From Phlegmacium glaucopus (taxonomy: Eukaryota > Basidiomycota > Agaricomycetes > Agaricales > Cortinariaceae), in the NCBI GenBank assembly GCA_015039465.1, contig MU130073.1:420618-484617 (forward strand): DNA of 64,000 bases, given 5' to 3'. The stretch's first letter is position 1, and each line of letters starts with the position of its first letter. Position numbers and translations under genes: made by a program. This document shows, piece after piece, positions 23,535-36,100 of the stretch. Below the pieces are notes generated by a model. The model made no database searches, was not told where the DNA came from, and saw only the letters and a list, made by a program, of their open reading frames with translations.

Positions 23535-24779
23535 ATGCCTCGCCGCAAAGTCTCCCAAGATCTCAAAGCTCGTATACATCAGTAAGTTCAGGTTTTGCTA
23601 TGGGTGCTATGGAGCGCTGTCCAGTGCTGTCAATCAAAGACCCTTTGCTATGTCACTATAGGTTGCTATGGGACTCTATATAGTGCTTGACAGCTCTTGG
23701 CAGTTTCCCATAGTGCCATTTTTTGACCCTGAAAACCTGAATTTACTGATGTACCATACCTTGCATATATTGAAGGCTTCAAGGTCAAAGAAATTGAACG
23801 TCTATTGGGTGTGAAGAAGTTGATGATATACCAAACATTGAATTACTTTCGAGATTATGGTGTTACTTACAACCCAAACACATATAGCCAACATTCTCGA
23901 GGATGACCTAGGAAGCTAGACAGCATAGATATTCGATTTATCAAGACACTTCTTGATCAAGAGCCATGCCTTTATCTGGATGAGCTCCAGGACATGCTCC
24001 TCACACGTCGGGGCATCAGCATATCTGTGCCAACACTGCTTCGTACCCTTCACCAAATCCATTTCTCGCAGAAAGGTGTTTCAATCTGTGCATTAGAGAG
24101 GAATGATATGAGTCGGGCTCTATACATGAACCACTTTGCTGACCTAGTTTCCGACTCAGCAATGGTTATGTTTATCGATGAAGCATCTCGCAACAAAAAG
24201 AACCCAACTCGGAAGAAAGGATGGTCCCTCACTGGACGGCATTGCTACCAGCGGAGATGCTTTGTACACGGAAAGCGATATTCAATACTCCCAGTCCTCA
24301 CTCTTGATGGAATTATTGCTCATGACATAATTCCTGGCTCAGTTACTTCAGACCGCTTTGTGAAATTTCTTCGTGAATATGTGGTATGTGTATATTTATA
24401 ATAACAACAGATATCATGATCAAATCCACTCAGATACCTCATCACCAACCCTTATACCGGTCCCCGAAGCATTCTCATCCTTGACAACTGTAACATTCAT
24501 CACTCAGAGGCTGTTTGAGAACTTGTCGAAGATGAAGCTTGTTTGTTTTCTATGTTCTTTGCATATTATTTTCTGAAGGACTTTCCAGACTGCAAGCTCG
24601 TCTTCTTGCCTCCTTATTCCCCAGACCTGAATCCCATTGAACAGGCATTTGCAACCATAAAAGCATTTCTTCAAAGGAATTGGAAGAACGAGGGTCTTAG
24701 TATTATGGATGAAGCATGTCACCATATCACACCGGAAATGGCATGGGGTTTTTTTCACTCATCTGGTTATGTAGTCTAG
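23535..24779 (+). pseudogene. Tc1/mariner-type DDE transposase, disrupted
   Basis: Starts MPRRKVSQDLKARI, then is interrupted by a MITE at 23577-23751; the frame resumes PYLAYIEGFKVKEIERLLG (helix-turn-helix). A GRPRK-type motif is broken by TGA at 23904-23906. The DDE domain follows: first Asp in MVMFIDEAS, second Asp in LILDNCNIHH, Glu in PYSPDLNPIEQAF. An intron near 24385-24430 and another near 24541-24590 fit the family, but the first joins out of frame by one base. A second TGA (24516-24518) falls where CGA is expected. Ends SGYVV at 24779. The catalytic residues are all readable, but the gene cannot make a full transposase. Confidence 0.8.
23577..23751. mobile_element. 175-bp mariner-type MITE inside the transposase gene
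   Basis: Inverted ends CATCAGTAAGTTCAGGTTTT and its inverse with one mismatch; TA duplicated at 23575-23576 and 23752-23753. Removing it with one TA restores the reading frame at codon 14. Same end sequence as the 3207-4875 element. Confidence 0.9.
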
Positions 24780-24903
24780 AGAATGAACACGACAGCCACT
24801 TTATTTAGAGATTCTAGCAGTAAAAATACAATGTGGCATATTGACTTGGGACTCAGGAGACAAATATCAGAGCAACAGGATCGAGTCTCGACAAACATTC
24901 TCA

Positions 24904-26651
24904 CTATGGCTCTGCATCCACGTCACTTCTGCCTTCATTCATTTCATCTTCATCTGCAGGAGGCCATTGATAGTTTGCAGGGAGCAGTTTGTAGGGTGGT
25001 TCCTCCATGTCAATGTCGTCAAGGTATTGGGGGTCAAGGGTTGGGATGAAACCATCGGGAACAGGTATGAGACATTTCTTCTGTTGATTGTAGTAATGCC
25101 AAGTGAATTCATGTGCACATAGATTCTTGCCTGGTACGAGGCCAGATCCAAATACTGACATGCATCCACCTTCGACAAACCTTTTTCAAAGCGGATATCA
25201 TAAGATGGGGTGAAAAAATTGTTGTTCACAGGGGGTAGTCAAGAGGCTTAGGTCTCTTAGCCTCAGGACTTGCCCACCAGGAAGCGGCACCTTGTTTGAG
25301 GTGAATTGCATTTCCCATAGTTAGACCACAGTCCACCAGCAACTGTTCTCCAATGAGAGGAAGGATGTCAGGCCTGAACGATTCTCAGGCAAGTGAATGT
25401 TCATACAAAGTGGCATCGTCAATTCCAAGATGCTTCTCAGCATACTCGAGGTAGCGCCACAGCTTTGATGGAGTGTTGATTGGTGGAGAGGCTGGGACTT
25501 GTCGCAATGAGGTGGGTGATGTGGGAGGTTCAGATGATGCATGGCGACTGCCAACAGATGCAGGGCCAAAGAGTTTCTGAACCTTGCGTAAAAGCTCTGA
25601 GGCCTGGGTGAGTGGTGGTGTTGTCTCAGACGGGGACGCAGTCATGGTGGAACTGGGTGGACGTTGGAATAAGGAACGCTGACGCATCTGTGGATCAAAT
25701 GTTGCAGTATTGGGAGGGTGGTACTTGCTCACAGAGCCTTTGGTCTTGGTGGGAAGTGTCAGAAGGCAGTAGGCAACACTCAAAAAATATTGTGCGTACC
25801 ATGGCCTGACTCCACTCACTCAACATCGCAGGTGTAAGGGGAGTCTTCTCTCCATTTGGACCAACATATGTGTATCCACTGTCAGTTGAGTTTGTGTACT
25901 CCTTCTCAAGGATTAGACGGTTACGTGCAAAGGCTCGTTCATCCTTGTGGTTTGTAAGTAAGTCTGCAGCAATGGAGTAACAAGTAAAACTTACATCACA
26001 TTTTGTGTCATTCCTATCACCCTCTGAGTGAATGCTTTGGCCGTCATCACCACTTTCAGAGCCATTTCGCTTGAAGCTCAAAAGTTAGTTAGACAACAGG
26101 CCCCTCACATAGAAAGACTCACCCTCGCAGCACCCAATTTGACATCATTGAGACTGAGGAATATCGAGAACTTTGAGGGCTTCTCCTCTATTATCTTCTT
26201 TACCTTACTTTCATACTCAGCAAAGTTGTTGATATCGATAGCATCTTTTTTTCTGAAAATGGAATGATTAGTTTTTGATAAAAATTGAGTACAAAACATA
26301 TGCTTTGTTGGGGGGAACAATTGCCCTGATATTGAACCGAGTATGAATGGTAATTGGTGTGTATTTTGAGTACCGATGCTTGTCCAAAACGGCAGAGAGG
26401 AAGTTGAGATAGTTTGTCTGGGTGGCTTCAAATGTGAAGGAGAACTCCTTCGTCTTTGTCTCAACCTTCTTCTTTGGTGCCTTGGATTTTGATGAGGTCC
26501 CCTTGCCTTTGTCGATGATGACCATGTGTTGTAGCCAGGCAATGACTTGTCCAACGGTGACTCCAACCTGGTGGCTGAACTCATTTTCGTTGTCGTCCTC
26601 CTCCTCCTCCTCCTCTTCAGGTTCCTGGGCTAGGGGTGGTTGTGTAGGCAT
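24904..26651 (-). pseudogene. Accessory gene of the mariner-like element, SAM-like C-terminal region, decayed
   Basis: Minus-strand multi-exon gene starting MPTQPPLAQEPEEEEEEEDD. It has an acidic N-terminus, a basic Lys-rich stretch, then VGVTVGQVIAWLQ. Later exons include YAEKHLGIDDATLYEH and a following PDILPLIGEQLLVDCGL helical block, which resembles a SAM-type helical bundle. It ends with FGSGLVPGKNLCAHEFTW and an acidic tail at 24904. Four introns of about 50-65 nt are readable. It is broken by TGA (25385-25387, where Arg CGA is expected), a one-base loss in an A run near 25190, and a shift near 25220. I recall similar proteins in many copies in Agaricomycete genomes but know no function. 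Its place inside the element suggests an element-encoded role. Confidence 0.65.
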
Positions 26652-29600
26652 TGGGGTAGTAAGGGAAAGGTAGTTGCGACATGACAAAGAGCAAGTAGAT
26701 AAAGGGAAAAGGTGCAGTTCTATCAAGCCCTATTGTGTGTTGTGTCACTCAGTTGCGGCACTGATGGGCTGGGACACCTAACCCTAAATAATATAGCATT
26801 TTCTATCTTGCACAATTCCATATAACTATGAAAACAGCTGTAACATGTTATTAACAGTTATTAACATCAAAATTTTGTATTTAATGTGATAAACTACTAC
26901 AGGGCAAGGAAGCTGGGTATTGAGCAGGTGTGCAAAGGTTGCATCATTGCCATTGTTGATGAAGCAGCCACAGTGCACAATTAGACATCTTCACTCATCC
27001 TCAACTCATCCTTGAAAATCATCTTCAAATGCTGGCAGAGGTTCAGAATGAGAAAAAAAAAAGAATTCCCCAGCCTGGCCCAGACAGAAGATGTGGGTAT
27101 CTAACAGTAAATCACAAGGCCTTTTGGACCCCCCTATGTTATTAATGTTAAAAACATGTTAAAAACATGTGATTTACTAGGGTGTTTTTAACATAGCGGT
27201 AAAAAACCCAGCCCTATTTACTTCTGTGTCTTTGTCCTGATGCCTCGCAAGCAGCACATATCCAATTCCTTGGCTTCTGCTCAAGCTCGACACACATAAG
27301 ATGATACTGTGAAAGTAATTGGTGAGTAAGAATCATAAGATAAACCCTGTATACTCACCCATTGTGTCTCGCAGCCGGTCTGGTTGCATTTGAGCACATT
27401 GTGCATTGAACCATCAAGTTCTAAACTGCAAAGGCATGTATTTAAAGTGAATTTCCTTTTTATTTTAGAGCGCCCTGACACTCTGGTGATTTCAGGTAAG
27501 CCTACTTGAAGCGGTGAATCCGGCACTGCGCTTGACTCAGGCTCAGGCTCAGTTGTATCAAGATCTTCTTGAACACGGTCTCCATCTTGACCCTTCTCGC
27601 TCAGTGGGGACTGCAAATAATAGTTATGTAAGAAACATCTTGCATCAGCAGATTAAAACTCACGAAATTCCTGTCAGAGATGACAGGTTCCACACCCAAG
27701 CCCATAAAATCATTGTCTAATGTCCCTTCATCACCTTTGCTGTCAGGCTCCTCTATGCCGTTGTCAAACTCTTCCTCGCTCCCATGTCTATTTTCATCGT
27801 CGCTATCCGATGTCTCGTTAATATTTTTTTCTTTCCCCATTTCAGATGTTGCCTCAGACTTGCTCAAAACATCCAAGTCATTATCGTCAAGATGCTCATA
27901 GCTTCCCACACCAGCGAGCACCTCAGCTCCATCACTTCAGAAAGGTATGTCACTCAGAAACAATTGAATTAAGTGATATAAATGGGACTTACATATTTAA
28001 ATTTGGAATCTGTGCGTGGTGGTTCTCTGATATAACAAGATGGGGAATTTTGATTTCTTAGTAGTACGCTTGGTGATTACTTTGCTTTGCTTCAGCCAAA
28101 TTTTCTTCATTTCTGACTTTTGAAGTTAGATAATGTCCAGAGGTGTGCATACTGGTTAAGCAGCAATGTTTTGTGTTTTTCTTTGAAATTTATTTTCATA
28201 AAATATTTCCAGACGGTGGGATCGGACTTTGGGCAAACTGGACAGTGAACTGGAACATTGGAGCATGGAGAAGAAGCCGTAGACTCTGCAGCTATACTGT
28301 AAGAAAAATTCACCTTTATTAAGCAACCTTTTGAAGCCTTTTGATTAATTTGTAGCGTTTCCTTTGCCCCTTTTCCTTTCGCAAGATATATCTGGCACAT
28401 TTGCGCAGGATGGAGACACATAGCGGCTCTATGGATTGGATGATGGCGGGATCATAAAGAATGTGAGAACCTATATGCTTGAGTGTTCGCTGGCCTTGAG
28501 TAAGATCCAGGATTACAGTCGGTGAGCAGTGAGGACAATTAGACGCTGTAGTTGATCCAATATTGTCTAGATTGTGGTCGCCATCACAAATAAAACAAGC
28601 ATTACCTAGTAAAATTGGAATGTTAGAAATTGAAGTGCTCAAAAACGGTTCAAAAAATAACTGACCAGATGCCTCTCGATAGGGATATTCCCGGGATGGT
28701 TTTAATTTGGGCACATTCTTGAGATCTGATACGGAGAGACTCTGAAAAAGACTAGCCACTAATGCAACTAATACAGTACTTTTCAAAAGATAAAAGGGCA
28801 TGCTGAGGTCAATTTGCGAAGTTGTTGGGTTAATTGATTGGACAAGTCGCCCAGGTACGGTGAAGGACTGCTCATCATGCATCATACAGGTCCTCCAGTC
28901 GTTCCTCCCCTCTGGGTCATCTTCAAATGTCGCCGGTCGCAAACCAACCACCTGGTATGAGACTCTAACAGTCTCTTCCACGAGCATTTCAAAGCTAACA
29001 TAGTCAACCAACTGCCCATCAATTTGCAGTCCATTAACCTCCCCAATGCAGAGCCAGAAGTTGTTTTCGATACGGATCAGACTAGCAACAGGGTCTGACA
29101 CAATAATTTTCTGCACTTCATCCATCTCATCTTCAAAAATGTTGGGTTGGGCTGCATTTGATTTTTCGGTAGTATCAACAAACCTGGGAATAGATTGTAC
29201 ACACTTTAAATGATCTGTTGACCCTGCATGTTTGCAAAACTTGCTAAAGGTCTTCAGGGCGCACACTTTGTTCTTCATAGTCCCGTTTATAAGCACTTTT
29301 GAATCGAATGTTTTTTGACTAGAGGTGAATAAATTGTCGGATGAAGGAAGAATGGCAGCGGCAAGCTCGTCCTCAATGTCAACTCGCCTTTCCATCAACG
29401 TCACCTCAGTCTGTGTAAGTGTTGGCAGAAAGTGGGGTGAGAGTTTCAAGGCTTTCATTGATGTCATCATTTGCAAGCGGAACATTGACAAGAAGAGTCT
29501 CAAATGGCAAGAGGATATCAACACCATCTAAATTATTGAGTTTGAGAAGGATATGTTTGAAGTTGTCGAATTCCTCCTCAATCATGCGCCAGCCGCAATT

Positions 29601-30284
29601 CCAGGATGTTAGAAGAGAAACATCCTTGACTTTAATGTTCCCTCTCCATGAACCCGGTTTGATATGGTCTGCGCTGTCTGGGATTTCTTTGAAATTGTGT
29701 GACATGGCTGGAAGTTTGAGACATCGAGGGGAGTGATCCCACTGAGGATATTTGGCAAGTATATTTAGTGATGCCAAAGTTCCGTTCAGTTCGGTTCTTT
29801 AACCATTTTTGGAGAACCGAGAACTGAACTGAAAGGTTCCTGGCTGAACTGAACCAGAACCAGAACTGGAACCGAAAGAACCAGTTCTGTCAATTCTGTT
29901 CTGTTCTAGCACCGGTTTGAACTGTTGAACCGATGAAAAAAAAACCCCATATAATTCATTATGACATTATTACAATTGTTACTATTGAATAAAATAAAAG
30001 GTAGGTCCAAACAGACAGTTGGTGGTGGTTGGTTGTCTAAACGGATGGTGGCTGGGTCCAAACGGTGGTTGTCGTCGTTCATTGTTCATCTGTCATAGCT
30101 TTAGTACATTAGAAATAAAAATAAAAATTATTGCTGTATCTCCAGTTGCTGTTCATTCATCATCATCATCATTCACCCATAGCCATTCATCCGTTCTCAC
30201 CTTGGTTCCCACACCCGCACTATTTCTCAATGATCCCCTTTAATAAAGCTGGTCCAACACAATCAGTGTCCATGGGAGAATTTT

Positions 30285-30851
30285 TGTTAAGTTCGAGAAC
30301 TCTATTCCGGAGTTTCGGACGGAGTACCGGAACGGAGTCACGGAAAGGATAGGACTTAGCCTCAGCTTATGTGCTGTGCTACCCAGAACCTTCGTGTCCT
30401 AATTTCGGAGTAAGACGGAGCGGAACGGAACCGGAAGTTGCAAAGAACTTAGAGGAAGACCAAGAGTGGGAAACTAAGTCGATATTCGAACTGAGGAAAA
30501 CATACAAGTTTCGAGTACTTAAATATAAAAGGAATAGCATCCGAAATATAAAATATAAATATAAATGCTGCGTTCTGCTCCCAGAAGGTCCTGCATTCTT
30601 GGGGTGAATAATCCATAGCTGGTGTGCTGACTGATGGTGGGAAAGTGATGACAAAGAAATAGTGGTTGTGATGAAGATGTGGAAATGAGTTTGGAGTAAC
30701 GTCGGAAGAGCCGGAATGATACGGAGAAGTCTCGGAGTTGGACATAGAAGGAGTAAATCCGGAGGCCAGGGAAAGTACTGGAACGGAGTACGGACTACCG
30801 GAGACAACTCCGACGGAGTCAGACCGGAGTAACGTATGACGGAATGTAACA
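30285..30851. mobile_element. 567-bp element (TGTTAAG...GTAACA) with 5-bp duplication
   Basis: ATTTT at 30280-30284 and 30852-30856. Ends begin TGTTA and finish TAACA. The interior is rich in CGGAGT/ACTCCG motifs in inverted arrangement. Either a small solo LTR or a TIR element. Confidence 0.65.
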
Positions 30852-30942
30852 ATTTTGGGGGATTGCATTGAAACTTGAGGAACTTGAGGAAGTACACAAA
30901 TTTGCAGACCAAGCCAGATGTGCCCAAAAATAGAGGTCTTTA

Positions 30943-32724
30943 CACTCCCCCACGTCTTCCTGGAGGAATCCTACCATTCCTGGTAGGAATACCAGGATTC
31001 CGGGAGGAATTTCCCACCAGTCAATTTCCCCTGAAATTGACATTCCTGGCTCTTCCCAGTCCAGGAGGATTCCAGGTGGATTCCTGGTACACAATGAAAT
31101 TGATACCAGGATTCCCAGAATTCCTTAGGAATCCCCAACACCGAATCCACCTGGAATCCACCTGGAATCCTGGGAATTCCACAACTCTTACTTTTAAATA
31201 TTATTCAAAATTAAAATAATCATATCTAAGTCTATAGTAATATATACATAGGTTAACTGTAATTCATATATATAAATGGTGGCAATGCCTTGCCGCCATT
31301 TGAATTTTGAATTTTGTTCAGGCTGCGAGGTGAGATCACGTGACAATATTTCCCAAATCAACAAACGTTAGTAACACTTCGTCACCTCACAACTACCACC
31401 CACCATCACAATTGTCACCACCCCAGAACTATGACAACGACAACAAAGACACGACAACGACGATGGATGACGACGGGGACAGATGACGATGAGGACGGAT
31501 GAGGATGAGGACGGATGGCGATGAGGATGAGGACGACCAAGGACGACAACGACAACCGACAACGACAACGACAACCGACAACGATGACAACGACGACGAC
31601 CAACAACAGCCAACGACGACGGCTACCCCCCTACCCAGGGGGGTTTTCGGTTTTTTTTTGAAATTCTTTTATTTTAATTTCGATTCATTAACAAATTCCC
31701 GCAGCATACAACAACAACCTCCCTCTCATCCACCACTATCCTCCACCTTGACAAACCACCACCTTTTCACCCCCCTTCACGGGGGGTTTTTTTAAAATTC
31801 TTATGCTTCGAACGACGACAGCTACCCCCCCCTGAACAAGGGGGGGTTTTTATTCTATTTCAACCAACAACGACGACAACGATTACCCCCCCTGTACGGG
31901 GGGGTTCATTTTATTTCAACGGACAACGACAACGACGTCGAACGAACGACGGATGACGACAGCTACCCCCCCTGTACAGGGGGGGGTTATTTTATTTTTA
32001 TTTATTTTAGTACACTACCAGCTACTGTGACAACCACCACCACGCACGACGACGACCACCCCCCCCCTCACTGGGGGGGTTATTTCATTTTTTATTCTTA
32101 TTTTAATCACCACGACGATACGTACGGATGACACGTACGGACGACGACACACGTAAACGACGACACATGCGAGTGACGACATGTACAAACGACACGTACA
32201 AACGACGACGCGCACGACGACCCCCCCCCCTCACAGGGGGGTTTATTTATTTAATATACTATCACAGCCCTCACACGACGACGACGACAACCCCCTCGCC
32301 GGGGTTCATTCTAATTTTAATATACTACAATCATAACCCCCTCATGGGGGTACATTTTAGTTTATTTAATAGGTTATTAATAAGCGATTAATGTACTTGT
32401 ATATAATTTTCAATATATATCTTGCAATAAAAAAAATCAAGGAAAAATTAAATTAAATAAAACAAGTCAATGACTTAGCTGATTTCACCAGAATTCCACC
32501 AGGAACTCACCAGGAATCCACCAGGAATCCACCAGGAATACCAGGAATACCAGGAATACCAGGAATCCACCAGGAATTAGATAGGAATCCCAGGAATCCA
32601 CCCGGAATCCACCCAGAATCTGTGAGGAATATTCTCATTTATCAGGAATTCCTGGATTCCTGGAGGATTCCTCCAGGATTCCGGGCAGTCCGCGCGGATT
32701 CCTGGAGGAAGATGTGGGGGAGTG
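30943..32724. mobile_element. 1.8 kb palindromic element (CACTCCCCCAC ends)
   Basis: CACTCCCCCACGTCTTCCTG and its near-perfect inverse end the block. Inside both ends are dense ATTCCTGG/CCAGGAAT repeats. The middle (31620-32350) is a hairpin array. No clear target duplication found, so the edges rest on the inverted repeat alone. Confidence 0.65.
31620..32352 (+). repeat. Array of about nine C-run/G-run hairpins, most followed by T-rich runs
   Basis: Hairpins of 4-8 C:G pairs with short loops lie at about 31624, 31769, 31823, 31885, 31975, 32057, 32220, 32290 and 32335. Most are preceded by ACG-type triplets (CGACGACAACG) and followed by TTTT or TTATTT runs. Two similar C/G hairpins occur in the 3207-4875 element (4356-4371 and 4437-4457). 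Confidence 0.8.
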
Positions 32725-32770
32725 AAAAGTTCAGCCAAAAATAGCGAATCAGGATTCCTCATCGCACAAC

Positions 32771-33160
32771 ATGGAGGAGGAAAAGTCTATAACTCCGAGT
32801 CCCAGGATGGTGAATTTATCAATGAATGATCATATGCCTTTGTCTACATCAAATGGTAAATTTCCCATCCATCTTTCCGCGCTTCTGACTTCCTCGATGA
32901 ACAAGTCTGATCCCCAGATCGCTTTGCAACCAACTACGCCTGAGGTGTATCATCCAATAGGTTTCGCAAGCCCATCTCACTTGAGCCCTTACAACGGCAC
33001 TCTTCAGCACTCTCGCAATCCATCCATGGGCCATGGCTCCCCACATGAAGGAGCCAGCTATGGTACAATTCCTTTCCAAACCAACCACAGCCCAGCCATT
33101 TGACAATAATGGGAATAACATATAGAACAACTCGCCGCCCGCATTGGATTCTGGGTTCAA
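32771..33160 (+). pseudogene. Possible captured host-gene fragment
   Basis: A 110-codon frame from 32771 is Ser/Pro/His-rich with balanced composition (SPRMVNLSMNDHMPLSTSNG; IGFASPSHLSPYNGTLQHS), unlike the simple repeats around it. A one-base shift would extend it to about 33160 as an Asn/Ser-rich stretch. It resembles a disordered part of a regulatory protein. I recognise no family. It may be a transduplicated exon. Confidence 0.35.
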
Positions 33161-36100
33161 CTCTTCCACTGTGGTCTAGCGATGGTCCGATATTCAGAAC
33201 AATTAATGGAAATTGGACTAAACACGATAATCACAAATTTGAAAATTTGAATTGAAGGTCTAAAATAAAAATTGTACCTTCTAAAGCCAGAATTCCAAGG
33301 GGAAAACTTGAAAAAAAAAGACCTCAAAGAAGCAAACCGAACGCCAAATATTTCTATGCTAAGAATCCAATATCTGCTATCTGCAAAAAATGAGAATTAG
33401 CATATAAAACAAAACCAAAAAGGTAATAAAGCATACCTGCAACATTGACATATTATTGAGGATGGCATACTATGGCGGATGGAAGCAGTACTTAGCTAAT
33501 TTGAGTGGGAAATAGTAGTGATAAACATCACTTACCTGCAAGGTACACATATTGTCCATGGCATCTTGATTCAACTTGAAATAAAGCGATGCTGACAATG
33601 GCTTTCAAAGCCATGTCAACTTGAAAATTTTGAATTTGAATCCAAAGACGCAATATGCAGTCGTTACAGTTATGTGTATGCACTTACATTATGTTAGTTC
33701 GGATCAAGATAGCTTCTGACTCCATCGGTCGGTGACAATTGGAAGTCATATGGAGTCACTGGTTCCATGATCAACCAAAGAACATATTGGCAAGTCCAGT
33801 GATTGACCTGTTGTTGATGTTATCATTGCAGATTCAGGCGAGGTACCTGTTTAGCTTGCTGTCAAAGTCGTTCATTTGTTCATCATCATCATTCATTTGC
33901 TTGTCGGCATTGTTTGCTCATCAGTGTCGTTTGTTTGTCAACATTGTTTGTTCATCATCATTTGTTGTTGTTGACACTGATTTGTTGTCGATATTTGCTC
34001 ATTGTTGTCATTTGTTCATTATCATTTGTTGTCCATTGATTGTTTGCCTGTCATAGTTTAGAATTGAATTAAAATTATAAAAAACCCTCCCAAGGGGTAG
34101 TAGTGCCCATGCCCATCATCATTATGCTTGTCATCATTGTATTTATCATTGTTGTTGTTTGGTTGGTCATTTTTGTTTGTTTGTTATCATTTGTTGTCAT
34201 CCATTCAACATCTTTGTTTGTCATCATTTGCCTGTTGTAGTTTACATTAGAAATAAATCAGAACCTGAAGGGGTAGTGTCCATGTCCATTATCATTGTGC
34301 AGCTTGTGCTAACTGTCGTTGTGATTATCATCATTGTGCTTATCGTTGCCATCCCTGTGTGATGTCATAGTCATAGTGTATTAATTAAATCAAGAAACTT
34401 ACCAAAAATAACTTCCCTAGTGGGGAGTTGTTGGTGTTAGCATTGTTGGTGTTATTGCTGGTGTTGTTTGCATTGCGTTGTTGTGTTTTGTTCCTAGCTA
34501 AGAGTCAATGAGATTTTTCAAACTCCGACTCCCAAAATATGGGTTCTGGCGCTTGTCTGGCGCCTAACAATATTTTATAAATTATAAATTCAATTCTGGG
34601 CGGAAAAATTAGAAAACATATTGACAGAAAGTTCGGTTCAAACCGGTTCAAACCCAGTTCTCAAAATATTAGAAATGTGAGAACCGAGAACTGAACCGAC
34701 AGCCCAAAATCCCTGGACTGAACTGAACTGAACCCAAACTGACGGTTCAGTTCTTTCAGTTCTCGGTTCTTGCATTGGTTTGGAACTGAACTTTGGCATC
34801 ACTAAGTATATTCAAAACTTCTGTTGTTCCAGCAAGACAGGACACAAGCTGCAGAATATCTAAATTAGAGTTGTTTCCAACCATAGCCCAAAGGATCCCA
34901 AAAAGTTCTTCTAGCTGGTCAGTTCCCAAAAGAATTAGCCAAAATTCACCATCTGGATCATCAATTTTGGCTTTTGTGATGCAAAAAATAATGTTCTTTA
35001 TCATGATCATAAGGTCAATATACAGATTTGTAGGAATAAATTCCTTTCCAGCCAAATTATAGAGAACAAGAGCGAGGTGGGTTGCAGCACTGAGATGCGC
35101 TATTTGCTGTGAAAGAGAAAGCTCAACGCAGAGATAGGGAAAGACCATATGGAATAACAATTTTCCTAAAATCCAAAGCACCTCCTGCACCTCTAAAAAA
35201 CCTCGGCGTGTATTTGTTGAGGACCGAGGAAGGTTCCAAATATCCTTCAGCATGTTGAAGGCCATTTTAACATCTTGGTGGTCCTCAGGATTAAATAGCG
35301 ATCATATATGATCTACTGAGAGCCCAACTGACTTGAAATGATCATGAAGAATATTGGGTGTTATCTAAAAGCCATTGATTACAACCCCACATTTTTGAAG
35401 AAGAAGATTACACCAGTGTTTGAAGACATGTTTCCAGTCTTTATCACAAGTGATGTCATCATCGCCAACATAGAGATTAAGAAATCTGAGAGGCTTCAAC
35501 ATTGGATAAATTGGAGAATTGCATTGTAGATCAGATTTAAATGTGAGGATGATAAACAAGGATCCGTGTCATGTTTTGCCATCGGATGCAAGTGAGGTTA
35601 TGTGGAGCTTTGTTTGATCTTGCAAGGAATTTATACCATCAATAACAGTGTTAATTATTTTTGCATGCTTCTCTCCAGACTCTTTCTTGCAATTGCCAGA
35701 AATAAGTACCAGTCGCTCAGGATATATACAATGATCTTTGCAGAAAACACCTAGAGCACCAACTGTTGCCTAAAAATAGATGTGTCAATCAATCAAAATG
35801 CTTCCACAGAAGCAAAATGAAACTCTCACCTCGCCTGCGTAGTGAACCTTGTCCTCATCAAGGCTTTTAAACAATTCATCCATGTCATCAGCATTAACAA
35901 ACTCCATTGATACCCTGTGAGCATGCTCCCTACATATTCCAAGAAAGTAGTTTCTCTTTGGATCCCATTGAATTCTCTTTTCAGTTGCTAGCTTGTCAAA
36001 CATCAACACGGCATGAACAAACTTGGATGGATTTTGACCATGAATAACATCCAGCAAACCATTGAAAGTGGCCTCAACGTTGACCTTAACTTCTTTGACA

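Larger units (their letters stand above)
23346..27214. mobile_element. Two-gene Tc1/mariner-like element (3.9 kb)
   Basis: Inverted ends GGGCTGGGTTTTTT at both edges, with TA duplicated at 23344-23345 and 27215-27216. It contains a plus-strand DDE transposase (23535-24779) and a convergent minus-strand gene of another family (24904-26651), only 124 bp apart. Subterminal TTAACAGTTATTA motifs occur near both ends. Both genes are broken by point changes, and the transposase also by a 175-bp MITE. It inserted at the TA inside the TAG stop codon of the high-copy family pseudogene; because the element begins with G, the stop codon was kept. Confidence 0.8.
29766..34804. mobile_element. 5 kb hAT-type non-autonomous element splitting the family gene
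   Basis: Inverted ends TAGTGATGCCAAAGTTC, with the 8-bp duplication AGTATATT at 29758-29765 and 34805-34812. Removing it with one duplication joins ...TTEVLNIL to AKYPQWD in frame. Arrays of GTTCAGTTC/GGTTC border both ends. There is no transposase inside. It has collected at least two further elements (30285-30851 and 30943-32724), a run of C/G hairpins, and a possible host-gene fragment (32771-33160). Confidence 0.9.

Noticed and set aside
31620..32352. Hairpins followed by T runs resembling bacterial terminators
   Set aside because: The surrounding DNA is eukaryotic and non-coding; the pattern is a repeat module, not transcription terminators of genes.
33739..34362. Plus-strand Ser/Val/Ile-rich frames
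   Set aside because: They come from degenerate TTTGTTCATCATC repeats inside the hAT-type element.
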